Below are positions 36,167 through 47,531 of a stretch of DNA of 64,000 nucleotides, piece by piece. Source of the DNA: Zingiber officinale (Eukaryota > Streptophyta > Magnoliopsida > Zingiberales > Zingiberaceae); assembly GCF_018446385.1 (NCBI RefSeq), contig NC_056005.1:41545461-41609460 (forward strand), read 5' to 3'. Both the position numbers and the translations under genes were made by a program. The notes beneath the pieces were generated by a model. It was not told the DNA's origin. It saw only the letters and a list, made by a program, of their open reading frames with translations, and made no database searches. Every line of letters begins with the position of its first letter. The first letter of the stretch is position 1.

Positions 36167-37387
36167 ACCACATATGAATCAACAAAACATATTCAAACGA
36201 TTCAACGCATACTTTTGTGGAGATCTATAATAAATATGCAAAAAAATAAAGGCAAAACCATAAAGAAAAATTGTAAATCCACACTTGAAGCTAGAGATAT
36301 CGTCATCTTGTTATCACGGGAAGAATCTGAAGATCAAAATATCAATTAGCTTTAGAGCGTGATCTTCCATAGGTGCGAGGGTGACAGCTCTATAATCTTG
36401 GTCTGATAGGGAAAGCCAGAAAGTTATTTGTTTTCTCTTCTTTGGGATCACATCCTCTTTTATATATATATATATATATATAACAGGCCTAAATCCGTTA
36501 AATACCCATCAATACTAACGGTACCGGGCTAATAAATTCTATATATGAATCCACATCTAATACTACAAATTCAGTATTCAACACACCAATTAGATCGCTT
36601 TAATGAGTCCATCTACCATGACAATTTGTCTATCATTAATCAACATTTTAACACACTTAGGTTAAATCTAATATTTTGAATATATGTTAATTGACATATG
36701 ACTTGCTTAACTAGCTCCAACTCGCTTTACTTTGACCCGATTAGACTATTTAACTTGATAATTTGTTTAGCTTTACTAGATCAAGTGATTTGTTGACCCC
36801 ATTGGCCCGTCCAATATGAACAAACTGATTAACCTATTTGAGATGTTCACACTGATAACCCCATTTGACCTGTCAAACTGACTAAAGTTATCGGATTAGC
36901 TTGACCAAACCAATTTAATTGTGGGTGCTATCAGAATTGAGTCAATCTGAATTTGAATTGAGTCAGATTTTTCTACAATCTAGTCATTTAAGTTCTAATT
37001 GAAATTGATTCGAGTGAAAGCACATTGAATTTAAAAAATCTAACTGATGTAGCCTTAAATCAGCCAACCAAATTCATAATAATAAAAATCTTCCATTAAG
37101 CTTAATAAATACGGCTAAACGCCATCTTCATTTTATGACATTTTTACTTCAATTCTTAAAAAGAATTAGTCGCATATTATACTCTCACGAAAATAAAAAG
37201 TCCCTTATTATCATTATCATTAAAATGACCTCATTTTACTCTAAAGTAATTTTCCTACAGTGACATGATAAATTTAGGATATTAAATTATTGGATCATCC
37301 ACTATATGTATTTTTAAATTTACTTTGATGTTAAGTCAAAAAATTATATGGATCCCAGATTAATTTGATCATCTGAGGATTAACTTA

Positions 37388-37388
<1 letters not shown>
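36167..37388. other. AT-rich spacer, no gene recognised
   Basis: The first 530 bp resemble another old LTR in reverse (TATA-like (TA)11 at 36461-36482 and GGATGTGATCCC on the minus strand), but I cannot set boundaries. From about 36650 the sequence is AT-rich with no coding signal. Confidence 0.35.

Positions 37389-37458
<70 letters not shown>
37389..37458. repeat. (TA)35 microsatellite
   Basis: An uninterrupted TA tract of 70 bp followed by (CA)5. It forms the left border of the MITE at 37470. Confidence 0.98.
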
Positions 37459-37468
<10 letters not shown>

Positions 37469-37469
37469 T

Positions 37470-38165
37470 TAAGCGACGCTTTATTCGTGATCATGAGCGA
37501 AATCCGACGTGTACTATCTAACGTGATCAAATTTTTTTTTTTTTAATTTCTCTCTCATCTACATGTAACAACTTTTCTCTCTCTTTTTTTTAAAATTAAA
37601 ATGAAATTTTATCTCCTTTCTCCTATTTTACATAAAAAAGTTATTATGGTAGTGATGATACAACGTTGTAGCAGTTAGTATGCAGTAGTTGCTATAACGA
37701 TATAGTAGTGACTATAATGGTGCAGTAGCTGCTATAACGGTACAGTAGCTACTATAATTGTGCAGAAGTTGTTACAATTATGCAGAATCTGCTACAACGG
37801 TGCAGTAGCTGCTACAACAGTGCAGTAGCTACTACAATAGTGCAGTAACTGCTACAACATAGTAGCTATACAATAACACTACTACATGTTATAGTAGCTA
37901 TTATACAGAAGATGCTACAATGTGTAGTAGCTATTATGTAGTAGCTGCTACAACGCTGTAGAAGTTATATCACCTTTAAAAATTAGCAGCACAATAATTG
38001 TTTCATGCAATCAGATGAGAGAGAAATGAGAATTTTATAGTCGTTGCATGTAACTGAGAGAGAAAAGTTGTTGCATGCAGATAAGAGAGAGATTAAAAAA
38101 ATTAGGTTTTGGTCACATTAGATAGCCCATTTCGAATTTCACTCATGGTCACGCGCAAAGCGTTG

Positions 38166-38169
<4 letters not shown>
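37470..38169. mobile_element. 700-bp MITE with about 130-bp inverted repeats
   Basis: The left end TAAGCGACGCTTTATTCG is answered at the right by the complement of TAAGCAACGCTTTGCGCG. The match continues about 130 bp inward with indels (CTATCTAA, GTGA, CTCTCTCATCT). The core is a tandem array of a roughly 20-bp motif. No coding capacity is seen. Its ends resemble those of the large element that begins 50 bp to the right, so it is probably a non-autonomous relative. TA tracts on both sides hide any TSD. Confidence 0.78.
37660..37970 (+). repeat. Tandem array of a roughly 20-bp GTAGC-N-GCTAC motif
   Basis: Roughly 14 degenerate copies of GTGCAGTAGCTGCTACAACG are arranged head to tail inside the MITE. 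Each holds a 5-bp inverted repeat (GTAGC/GCTAC) around one base. The same word, in either orientation, recurs throughout the large element at 38219-45901. Confidence 0.85.

Positions 38170-38215
<46 letters not shown>
38168..38215. repeat. (TA)24 microsatellite
   Basis: A 48-bp TA tract separating the MITE from the large inverted-repeat element. Confidence 0.97.
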
Positions 38216-38218
<3 letters not shown>

Positions 38219-38219
<1 letters not shown>

Positions 38220-38939
38220 TTTGATATGATGGACGATGCTTTGTGCGCGACCGTGAGTGACGTGCAGACGTGGCGTTGCTAGCTCGATTTCCCTACATAC
38301 CATTTATTCTCTCTCCCCTCCCACATGCAATTCAAAATCACGTCGTGAGAAATTACCCAAATTAAAATTAAAATCTCCCTCGCCACTCTCCCACTCTCGC
38401 TCCCTCCGTCTCCATCGTTTGTCGTCCGACCGACCGACCTCATAAGACGGCGGGAAAGTTTAATATTAAAATCTCTCCCTCGCCGCTCTCTCTCTCCCTC
38501 GCTTGCTCCCTCTGTCAACGTCCTCTGTCGTCCATAGTCCGTCGGATGTCGTCCCTCGATCCTCGTGCTCTCGGCGGGAAAGTTTCACCGGCGTCTTCAT
38601 TCGCACAGTTGCTGCGAGAGCTTACCACCTCTCTCCATTCGCAATGGTAAGTCGTTTCATTTTAATTTGACAATCCACACCGTTATAGCCTACAAATATT
38701 AGAAGGATTATTGCTATAACGTTCAGGGACGACGCTTTGTACAAACGACTGCAGGCTACAGCTAAGTGGTCGGTTGCAGCATAGCTGCTACATGTTGGAG
38801 TAGCCACGTGGTAAGTCATTTTTTTGGCAGCTACAATTGCTAGCATATATTACCCCTAGAAATTTATCAGCTTGGTAAAAAAATAGTTGAAATTATTGTT
38901 TAAAGATGCAGCATCTTTGCTTCGCTTCTAAACGTTGCA
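38219..38939 (+). repeat. Left terminal inverted repeat
   Basis: About 720 bp, matching the complement of 45166-45901. It holds a CT-rich stretch (38380-38520) like a plant 5' UTR, an ATG followed directly by the donor-like GTAAGTCG (38644-38654) and a second donor-like GTAAGTC near 38810. This suggests an inward-facing promoter and 5' exons, which is an inference. The last part already resembles the tandem array unit. Confidence 0.85.
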
Positions 38940-39149
38940 TCAACTACTTCGCAGGAAACTGCCCTTGTAGCTGCTACAACTTGTGGCAGCTAACTTGGAT
39001 TGGTCGTCGTCGAAGGTCGGATAGATTTATGCTACGACGTGGAAGGGCGACGGCTCTAACAACCGCCTACAGCCACTTGGACTTTCCTTTGCTGCTACAA
39101 GTTGTAGCAGCTACATGGAGAGGTAGCTGCTACAAGTAGCTGCGACACC

Positions 39150-41000
39150 TTGTAGCAGCTAACTTGGAAAGGCGTATTTCTAGTAGCCCTATTGTCTCAC
39201 AGAGATTAATTCAGTAGACATATTTTTGATATGATGTATATCAACTTGCTAAAAAAATGAATTAAAAATATTTCCGCTGCTGCAGCGCCCTTGGTTTGCT
39301 TTATTGGTACACGTTGAAGCAGCTACTTCGTCTAATAACTGCTACACCTTGTAGCAGTAAACATGGTAAGTCGTTTTTCTAGTAGCCTTATTTTCTAGCA
39401 GAGATTAACCTAGTAGCCATATTTTTGATATGTTGTATATCAACTTGCTAAAAAATTGATATAAAATTATTTCCGCTGCTGCAGCGCCTTTGCTTTGCTT
39501 TGCTCCTACACATTGAAGCAGCTACTTCGACTCATAACTGCTACACCTTGTAGCAGCTAACTCTACATGTAGATGCCACAACATGTGGCAGCTAACTAGG
39601 TAAGATATATGCTTTTAGTAGCTATATATTTTATTTTGATTAACCCTAAAAATATTTAATTGTCTCTCTATATCAACTTGCTAAATAAATGAATATAAAT
39701 AAATTCCACTGTTGTGTCGCCTTAGCTTTGGTTTGTTGCGACGCGTTGTAGCAGCTACTTCGACTAATAACTGCTACACATTGTAGCAGCTACTTGTACA
39801 TGTAGCTGCCAAAACCTGTGACAACTAACTCCGTAAGTCCTTTTTTTAGTAGCCATATTTTTGTTTAAATTGTAACCCTAAAAATATTTAATTGTCTCTC
39901 TATATCAACTTGCTAAAAAAATGATTATAAATTATGTCTGCTGCTGTAGTGCCTTTACTTTGGTTTGCTGCGACGCATTGTGGTAGCTACTTCGACTAAT
40001 AACTCTTACACCTTGTAGCAACTACCTCTACATGTAGCTGCCCAAACCTGTGGCAGCTAACTTCGAAAGTCCATTTTTTAGTGGTTATAATTTTGTTCAA
40101 AGATTAACCCTAAAAATATTTAATTGTCTCGGTATATCAACTTGCTAAAAAAATAATTTTAAATTATTTGCGCTGCTGCAGCACCTTTGCTTTGATTTGC
40201 TGCAACGCGTTGTGATAGCTACTTCGACTAATAACTGCTACACCTTATAGCAGCTACCTGTAGCTGCCACAACTTGTGGCAGCTTACTCCGTAAGAAATT
40301 TTTTTAGTAGGCAAATTTTTATACAAAGATTAACCCTAAAAATTATAAAATTGTCTCTCTATATCAACTTGCTAAAAAAATGATTATAAATTATTTGCGT
40401 TGCTGCAACACCTTTGCTTTGGTTTGCTGTGACGCGTTGTAGCCGCTACTTCGACTAATAACTGCTACACCTTGTAGCAGATACCTCTACATGTAGCTAC
40501 CGCAACCTGTGGCACCTAACTCGATAAGTCCCTTTTTTTAGTCACCATATTTTTGTTAAAAGATTAACCCTAAAAATATTTAATTGTCTCTCTATATCAA
40601 CTTGCTAAAAAAATGATTATAAATAATTTGTGCTGCTGCAGCGCCTTTGCTTTGGTTTGCTGCGACGCGTTGTAGCAGCTACTTCGACTAATAACTGCTA
40701 CACCTTGTAACAGCTACCTCTACATGTAGCTGCCACAACCTGTGGCACCTAACTCGCTAAGTCCCTTTTTTAGTCACCTTATTTTTGTACAAAGATTATC
40801 AACTTACAAAAAAAATGATTTAAAATTATTTCTGATGTTGGAGCGCCTTTGGTTTGATTTGCTGCTACACGTTGAAGAAGCTACTTCGACTAATAACTGC
40901 TACACTTTGTAGCAGCAACCTCTACATGTAGCTACAACAACGTATGGCAGCTAACTCGGGAGGGTAGCTGGTATAACGATGTAATAGCTCTTTCTTCGTT
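39150..41000 (+). repeat. Tandem array, about 8 units of about 232 bp
   Basis: The anchor CAACTTGCTAAA recurs at about 39243, 39441, 39674, 39906, 40138, 40365 and 40598, with a degraded copy at 40799 (spacings 198, 233, 232, 232, 227, 233 and 201). Each unit has GTAGCAGCTAC words and a stem-loop with 11-bp arms (TAGCTGCCACA and its complement) around 3 nt, best seen near 40260 and 40727. Several units also have a donor-like GTAAGT or GTAAG and an acceptor-like CTGCTGCAG, so they look like repeated intron-exon modules. Stops in all frames argue against coding exons. Confidence 0.85.
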
Positions 41001-41269
41001 TATGCTCCAACAAGATGTTACTCTGCATTTTCAACCAATAATAGTTCATAGGAATCTCAGGTTTTACACGTGGTAGAAGCAACTGTAGCACGTTGAAGCA
41101 GCTAGTCTTCAGAAGTTGCTACATGTTGTAGCAGTGTATTACCTTTTTTCAATTATTGTGGTACTATATATACTGTGCAATTATATTTTTACCCTCATAG
41201 GCCAAAGTTTTAAACCCTAAACTCGCCGTGTGACAAATATTTCAAAGGCATTTTATTGATAGTTCATCA

Positions 41270-44200
41270 ATGCCCCACGGAGTCTTCATCAATCAACCTC
41301 ACCGCAACGACTTGTTTCTCATCCAAAGCTTTGCCTCCATCGTAAGTATTGTCTTAGAGTTTATCATCCAAACCTTCACCTACTATGATAGTTTGAATTT
41401 ATAGGGTTTTGAACCATCTCCTAGCTACTACAATGGGGTTTAATGTTTTTAGGTCGATAATCAATGAGGGTTTACTTTAAGCGAATCAAGAGTTTAAAAA
41501 AAATATTTATCTTTGCTGTCGTAGCTTGTGTCGTTGAACTGCTACAAAATGATACAACGTGGTTAAACCCTATAGTGTCGATTGGCTTCTCACAAATGTA
41601 GCAGCTACTTGATACTAACTGCTACAACGTGTAGAGTACTCATGTTTAGCAAGAACAAGTCACATTGTACTACATAGGAGAAATTATAGACATTGTAATG
41701 TATTAGATTATGGGTAAAAATAAGAGTGTCAGGTATCATAGTATGGGTGAAAATCAATTGCATTGCAGTGAATGCAACAGAGTATCATTAAGATCTTATG
41801 TATTTTTTGGACAGAATTAAATGGTGAGCCAGAGAACTGATGCTTCCCGTGCATATCGTAAGAAAGTGCACTAGAAAAGTAATTACCCTCACTTCAAGGG
41901 TTTTATATCATCACTACACATAAACGATCGACAGATGGAGTTGATCAATGGAAGTCCATTTGCTTGAGCAGTAGCCATGTCTGAAATTGCAAATATTCGA
42001 AGCCTTATACAAAATATATTTGGCAATTGGGACGTTCAATCTAGATGCTTCATCTTTCATAATAGGAACATTAGATTCACTAGGAAAGATGTTTCATTGA
42101 TTCTGGGAATCCCAAACCAAGGCGATGAAGTTAATTTGCAACAGCATGCAGCCACCACCCCACTATTTCTTCAACACTTCCATAATGTGGAGTGTACACA
42201 GAAGGAGCTAGAGAACAAGATGATCAACCTCAGCAAACAACCTCCATCTGCTGAATCTGATACTCTCTTTTGCCAATTTTTAATATTGTATTTCTTTGTT
42301 TCTGTATTATTTACTACTACTAACAATATATCTAGATTACTAGTACAATCACTAATAGATTGTGTAGATGATTTTGCCAATTTAGATAGGTATAATTGGT
42401 GTAAGGTTGTATATGACTATATCAGCCCACAGCTGGGGGTCATTGGTCCGATGCTTTCACAGAGGCCGAAACTAGAGGGCCTTGCGGGAAATCAAGCTCC
42501 CATGCTCAGAGGGTTCGCACATCTCCTTGCTGTAAGTCCCTAAATATAATGATAGTCTCATAAGATTTATGCAAAAAGTAACATATTTTAACAATTTTAT
42601 TGTATTGCAGGTCTGGATGTGTGAACATGTCAGAATAATCGATCCTTAGAGATAGCATGCCCTTCCAAGAATATGCAGATGAAGGCTCTCGGGTGGAGGC
42701 AATAAAGGCTAGGATCGCTGAATTACCTCCTGCAAAAATAATTGTTGATTTAAGTCCATCAGACCTAGAGACACATCTGCTCTCAAACGATTCCCTAGAA
42801 GATCTTGTAGAGCATATAGATCAACAAATTGCAGAGGGGGTTTTTACAATTAGCTGATAAGGGGAATTATGAACAAATTCCAGAGCAATTTACTGAACAA
42901 GCAGCCAATATTTAGGAAATTCCCCACCAAGTGCCTAAACAGGCAGCCGAAGCTCTGAAAAATCCTGAATAAGTTCCTGAGCAATTTACTATAGAATTTA
43001 TTCAAGAGAAAGAGGCTTGTACAAATTGTCAAGCAAGGGAGGTCGAAAATTCTTGGTTGGAGTCTATGGTTGAGGGCAAGGACCAGATTATTGGCCAGAT
43101 GGAGGCCAAAATTAGTGAGTTAATTGAGGAGAATAAAAAATGTGCTAGTGATGCAGAAACTTCATTAGCTTCCAAGGATAAAATAATTGATGAGAAGGAC
43201 AGAATTATAGAAGTAAAAGAGCAAATTATAACAGAGCAAAATAGAAAAATTAAAGATCTTCAGAGTTAGTTGCTTGCGAAGGTTATTGTCCCATTACCTC
43301 CCAATCGGCCATTAACCAGGACCAAGAGTTGTGCTACAAAGAGAATCACACCCCCAACTGTCAAAGAGATTAAGGGAGTGCCCTTGGCCAAAAGGAGTAA
43401 AAGAGTCACTTTTCAAGATGAGCATGAGACAGAGATGGCGAAGGGTATAGGAGAGGCATTTGTTGTGCCTCCTGTTAAAGTACAAGAAGGTCATATCTCA
43501 TCTACTGATGTAGGTGCCACATCTTCATCAACTAAACTATTGTATATAATTGCCAAACAAAAATCCAAAATAATTAAGGTACGGTTTTGGTTGGTTAAAT
43601 GTGTTGTCTTTTAGTCCTAATTCACATATTATTACTCACACCGAAAATTTGACTCTATGTATTTGTTCAGCAAGCGAAGTCATATTTTAAGAAAAATAAA
43701 GATGATGTGGTGGCAGAGACATGTGTTCAAATTGAGCCAACTAAAGTGAGTTGGAAGTTTCTTGAGTTATACACTTACTGTAATGTAAATATATGATGGA
43801 TTATATGTATACTTATATTGTGAACACAAGGTTAAATTACTTTGGAATTATCTTCTTATTTAATAGTGAAATAAACATTTTATTTTGTTGAATAAAATCA
43901 ACCATGTCTGATTTAGAAGTTGATATAACACATATAATTTATGTAACTGCTTTAATTGTAGCAACAATAGGCACTGCTGATGTAAAACCAAATTAACGGA
44001 CATGTTTTATTTTTGGTTTATGTAGGGCTACGACAAAGCCAATATGGGCCAACGAAATGATATCATTGGATATGTCATCTTTCTTGTGTCTTTTTGATTG
44101 GACTATCTTCAGATATGGTGATTGCATAAATGTATATTTTGCAATCATTGTAGAGGAAGCCAAATCTTTTGGCATACCTTATCAATCATCTATATTTTGT

Positions 44201-44940
44201 CCTGCTGGTTTTGATGTAAGTATAACACCAACTCCTACTATCTAGTTTTTTATTCTCCATATATGCCTCCAACAATGTTTGCCTGCATGCATAGGATTTG
44301 TTTGCAATGACAACATATGAGGCATTTGGGCTATCAACAAGCATTGACACTGACAAGCCACCCAGGTATATATTCTGTCCATTAAATAATGCAGATGATC
44401 ACTGTCACCTACTTATAATAGACCTCCAAGAAGCTTGCTATATGCATTATAACTCCCTTGGAGCCTCAGAACTATACACATCTAAGTTTCAAATTCTGTA
44501 AGTAACTGCCATGTTGAGTAAATCATAATGTATTAGATGTATGTGTGTATTGGTTACAAACTTCAAACTCGTGCAGGTGATTTTTTTAAAAATATGGGCC
44601 CATCTTACTATGAAATGTGGTATCCAGGGCTACATTCCTTAATGTCAAGAGATTTTGAGGTATCTACAATCCCGGGTCCAACATAAGTAAAATTGTAAGT
44701 ACATATGTTTATTTATAATTTTATACATCTCCATACTTCCGCTAGCAATTATAATATTAAAAGTGTGAAATCAAGTCTATCTTTCAGGTTAGATTGTACA
44801 ATTTTTGTCATGCGATACACCAAGAGTTTAATGTACCAAAGGCCAACAAATTTTGGACAAGCAGGAATGAGAGAATTTAGTTTTCATGTTGGTCATAACA
44901 TTTTTAATAGCAAACACTGGATTAATGACAAGGTAGGGGT
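41270..44940 (+). pseudogene. Spliced DUF1985-like / coiled-coil / Ulp1-like protease gene, decayed
   Basis: Possible first exon 41270-41335 (ATG to a GTAAGT donor). Main N-terminal exon 41821-42531 includes IRFTRKDVSLILGIPNQGDE and GFAHLLA; the next exon starts at 42612 with VWMCEHV. This order resembles the DUF1985/plant-mobile-like domain that accompanies Ulp1 in plant transposons. A Lys/Glu-rich coiled coil lies at 43057-43266 (KDKIIDEKDRIIEVKEQIIT). Ulp1-like exons are 44026-44215, 44295-44497 (YIFCPLNN, HCHLLIID, YNSLG) and from 44788 (LDCTIFVMRY). The His and Cys of the C48 triad are present, but the usual Asp of YDSL is Asn. In-frame stops (for example two within 41860-41970, and at 42908, 42970 and 43267) and frameshifts show decay. 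The exact exon chain is uncertain. Confidence 0.7.
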
Positions 44941-45165
44941 GTAAACGTATTGTTAAACTGATTGTAAAAGTATTTTAATTCCCATAAAATTAGGCTTGGT
45001 GGTGTAAATGTATTTGTAATACTGCTGTCAATGCCTTGCGAAGCTAATACAGGGTATAGCTTCAGATAATTTATATTAAATGTGGCAAAATACAATTATA
45101 TATTTTTATGATCGGAAGTAGGTACTATTACAACGTGTAGCAGCTAATCTGTATATATATACTAC

Positions 45166-45901
45166 TGCAACGTTTACAAGCGAAGCAAAGACGCTGCATC
45201 TTTAAACAATAGTTTCAACTATTTTTTTACCAAGCTGATATATTTTCTAGGGGTAATATATGCTAGCAATTGTAGCTGCCAAAAAAATGACTTATCAAGT
45301 GGCTACTTCAACATGTAGCAACTACGCTGCAGTCCACTTGGCTGTAGCCTACAACCATTTGTACAAAGCGTCGTCCTTGAACGTTATAGCAATAATCCTT
45401 CTAATATTTGTAGGCTATAATAGTGTGGATTATCAAATTAAAATGAAACGACTTACCATTGCGAATGGAGAGATGTGGTAAGCTCTCGTAGTAGTTGTAC
45501 GATTGAAGACGCCGGTGAAACTTTCCAGCCGGGAGCGCGAGAGCCGAGGGACGACGTCCGATGGACTATAGACGACGGAGGACGTTGACGGAGGGAGCGA
45601 GCGAGGGAGAGAGAGCGGCGAGGGAGAGATTTTAATATTAAACTTTCCCAGCGACTTGTGAGGTCGGGCGGATGACGGACGACGGACGACGGACGACGGA
45701 GACGGAGGGAGCGAGAGTGGGAAAGCGGCAAGGGAGATTTTAATTTTAATTTGGGTAATTTCCCATGACGTGGTTTTGAACTACATGCAGAAGGGGGGAG
45801 AGAATAAATGATATATTTTATTTGTAGGAAAATCGAGCTGGTAACATCACGTCTGCGCATCGCTCAAGGTCATGCATAAAGCGTCGCCTAGTATATCAAA
45901 T
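45166..45901 (-). repeat. Right terminal inverted repeat
   Basis: About 735 bp and the inverse of the left repeat. It includes the GA-rich tract (45560-45730), the complement of the ATG-GTAAGTCG junction (near 45462) and the terminal complement of GGCGACGCTTTATGC. Differences from the left copy are many small indels and substitutions, so the element is not very recent. Confidence 0.85.
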
Positions 45902-46491
45902 ATATATAAACAGTTCTAATTAACGGTGAAACTTGAACACCTCAATTATATATATATAAAAAAGCCATTTTAAAATAAAAAATTATTTTAATAGTTGTTA
46001 AAAGAGATGTTCATGGATAGAAAGGATGCTTCGTGAACTTCTGCCTTATAATTTTATACAATTTTAGTTCGACTCCACTCGAATGTCATTTATGCAGATT
46101 AAACCCCCAGTTAGACTGATTCCTATAGTCTCATTTTAGTACCTGAAATTTATTGTAATACATCATTTTAGCTCAAAATATGATGTACAGAGTAAAATGT
46201 TGCAAAGTCAGTCATTTTAGTGAAATAAAGGAGTTAAATCAAGTTCCTATAAACTTTTGTCGTCTTCTTCTTATTTCGTGTGGTTGCAGATTAGGAACAA
46301 AAACGGTGGCAGCAGGACAGGAATCTCGAGTTGGGCCGCCCCTCATCCTTTCAATCGACTCTACCTCGATTTCATTTCCCTCCCGCCCATCCCTCTCTCC
46401 AAAACCATCCTCCTCCTCCTCCTCCTAGATTCTATGCTCCTCCTCCTTCTAAATTCTATCTGTTTTATATCGATTGCTTGATCCAATCACC
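45902..46491. promoter_or_regulatory. Promoter and leader region of the 46492 gene
   Basis: An AT-rich upstream segment is followed by a CT-rich leader with a (CCT)n run at about 46408-46428, typical of plant 5' UTRs. No clear TATA box is visible at a fixed distance. The TIR element ends 590 bp before the start codon, so its insertion may have replaced upstream promoter sequence. Confidence 0.4.
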
Positions 46492-47531
46492 ATGCCATCG
46501 GGTCCTAGGAAGCGAAGAGCCGCCAGGCGCAAGGAGAAGATGCAGAGTGTGGTTACCCTCCTCCCTTCCGATGGTCCTATAGGTATTTTCTTTTCTCTTC
46601 CCCTTTGTTTTTCTTTTCCGTTGTTTTCTTCATTTTATGGCTTCCGGTCACGGTTTCTTCAGATGCCGGGCAACAAGAGGATCTGATTCCGCACGAGAGA
46701 ACAGAGAGCGACTGCCAGTCCCCACCATATTCCTCTGCCCCGTCTTCTCCATATGTCGAGAGCCGACCCTCACGATCCTCAAACGAGTGGTTTGGATCTG
46801 ATGCTGTCGATAATGTGTTGGAGAGTTCGACGAATAACCTAAAAGTAGCGGGCTTCATGCAGGAAGATGAGCAGGAGGTTGCTTTGGCTGCAAAGGAAGT
46901 ATCTTTATTGCCTACACTTACATCGGATGCTATATCAGAATTATTTGCCCAATCTGAGAAGGATGATAGGAATTCTGTTGAGCAATCATCTGTTTGTGTC
47001 GAAAAGATTATTTCTGTGCAAGAGGAGAGAAACCAAATGACCGAGGTTGTTATTGCAGTAAAGGAAGTAGCTTTATTGTCCTCAGATGCACCTGAAGCTA
47101 AATCAGATGAATTTACCGAATCCAAGAATGAAGTTAAGCAACCCTCGGAAGAATCAATTATTTCCTTCCAAGAGATTACTACTTTGCCCGAGGAGAATAG
47201 CCAAATCACTGTGGTTGCTGCCAATGTTCTTGAGAAGACCTCAGGTGATCAGGGATTAAAAGGTGCACACGTCCGTGATGTTAATGGGGTCGTCAAACAA
47301 GATGGTGAGACTCGTGAAGCTTGTCAAGTTGCTGGAGGAAACAAGGCATTACTGGCAACTGAGGTTCTAAAATTGAACTCTTGTGGCTACCCTCTTGACT
47401 TGAATTAATGCACTAATTAGGTAATATATGGAGTTATGCAGGTCTTACCCCATGTTCCACTGGTGGTGAACCATACAAAGTGGTGGAATTGTTGTGGACT
47501 GCTTGATTGTATCATGGGCCACGATAGATAA
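46492..47531 (+). CDS. MPSG-basic / WWNCCGL family protein, three exons, unknown function
   Basis: Exons 46492-46582, 46663-47363 and 47442-47531 join in frame to 293 residues, with GT-AG introns of 80 and 78 nt. Exon 1 encodes MPSGPRKRRAARRKEKMQSV, a basic start shared by a plant family of unknown function. Exon 2 is acidic and Ser/Glu-rich, with repeated VAL(L/A)AKEV-like words. Exon 3 gives VPLVVNHTKWWNCCGLLD, which matches the conserved C-terminal Trp-Trp/Cys-Cys motif of that family as I remember it. If the second intron is kept, the frame instead ends at 47408 after YPLDLN, so two C-termini are possible. Low-complexity composition suggests a mostly disordered protein. The ATG at 46492 is the first in frame after the CT-rich leader. 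I infer no function. Confidence 0.75.

Larger units (their letters stand above)
38219..45901 (+). mobile_element. 7.7-kb TIR element with Ulp1-like gene, no transposase seen
   Basis: Nearly identical inverted repeats (38219-38939 and 45166-45901) enclose a tandem repeat array (39150-41000) and a decayed spliced gene (41270-44940). Ends read ATTTGATAT, then GGACGATGCTTTGTGCG on the left and GGCGACGCTTTATGC on the right. Flanks ATATATACAG (left) and ATATATAAACAG (right) could be an imperfect TSD of about 10 bp, but lie next to a TA tract. Long TIRs plus a Ulp1 protease recall Mutator-like elements that carry Ulp1 (Kaonashi/CUMULE type), known from several plants. I find no MULE, CACTA, hAT or PIF transposase motif, so the class is open. 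Confidence 0.8.

Noticed and set aside
37460-38180. TSD for the 700-bp MITE
   Set aside because: Both sides are TA-rich microsatellite, so any match of TA or TTA is uninformative.
46577-47224. 215-codon minus-strand frame
   Set aside because: Antisense to exon 2 of the 46492 gene, whose own frame has splice sites and recognisable N- and C-terminal motifs.
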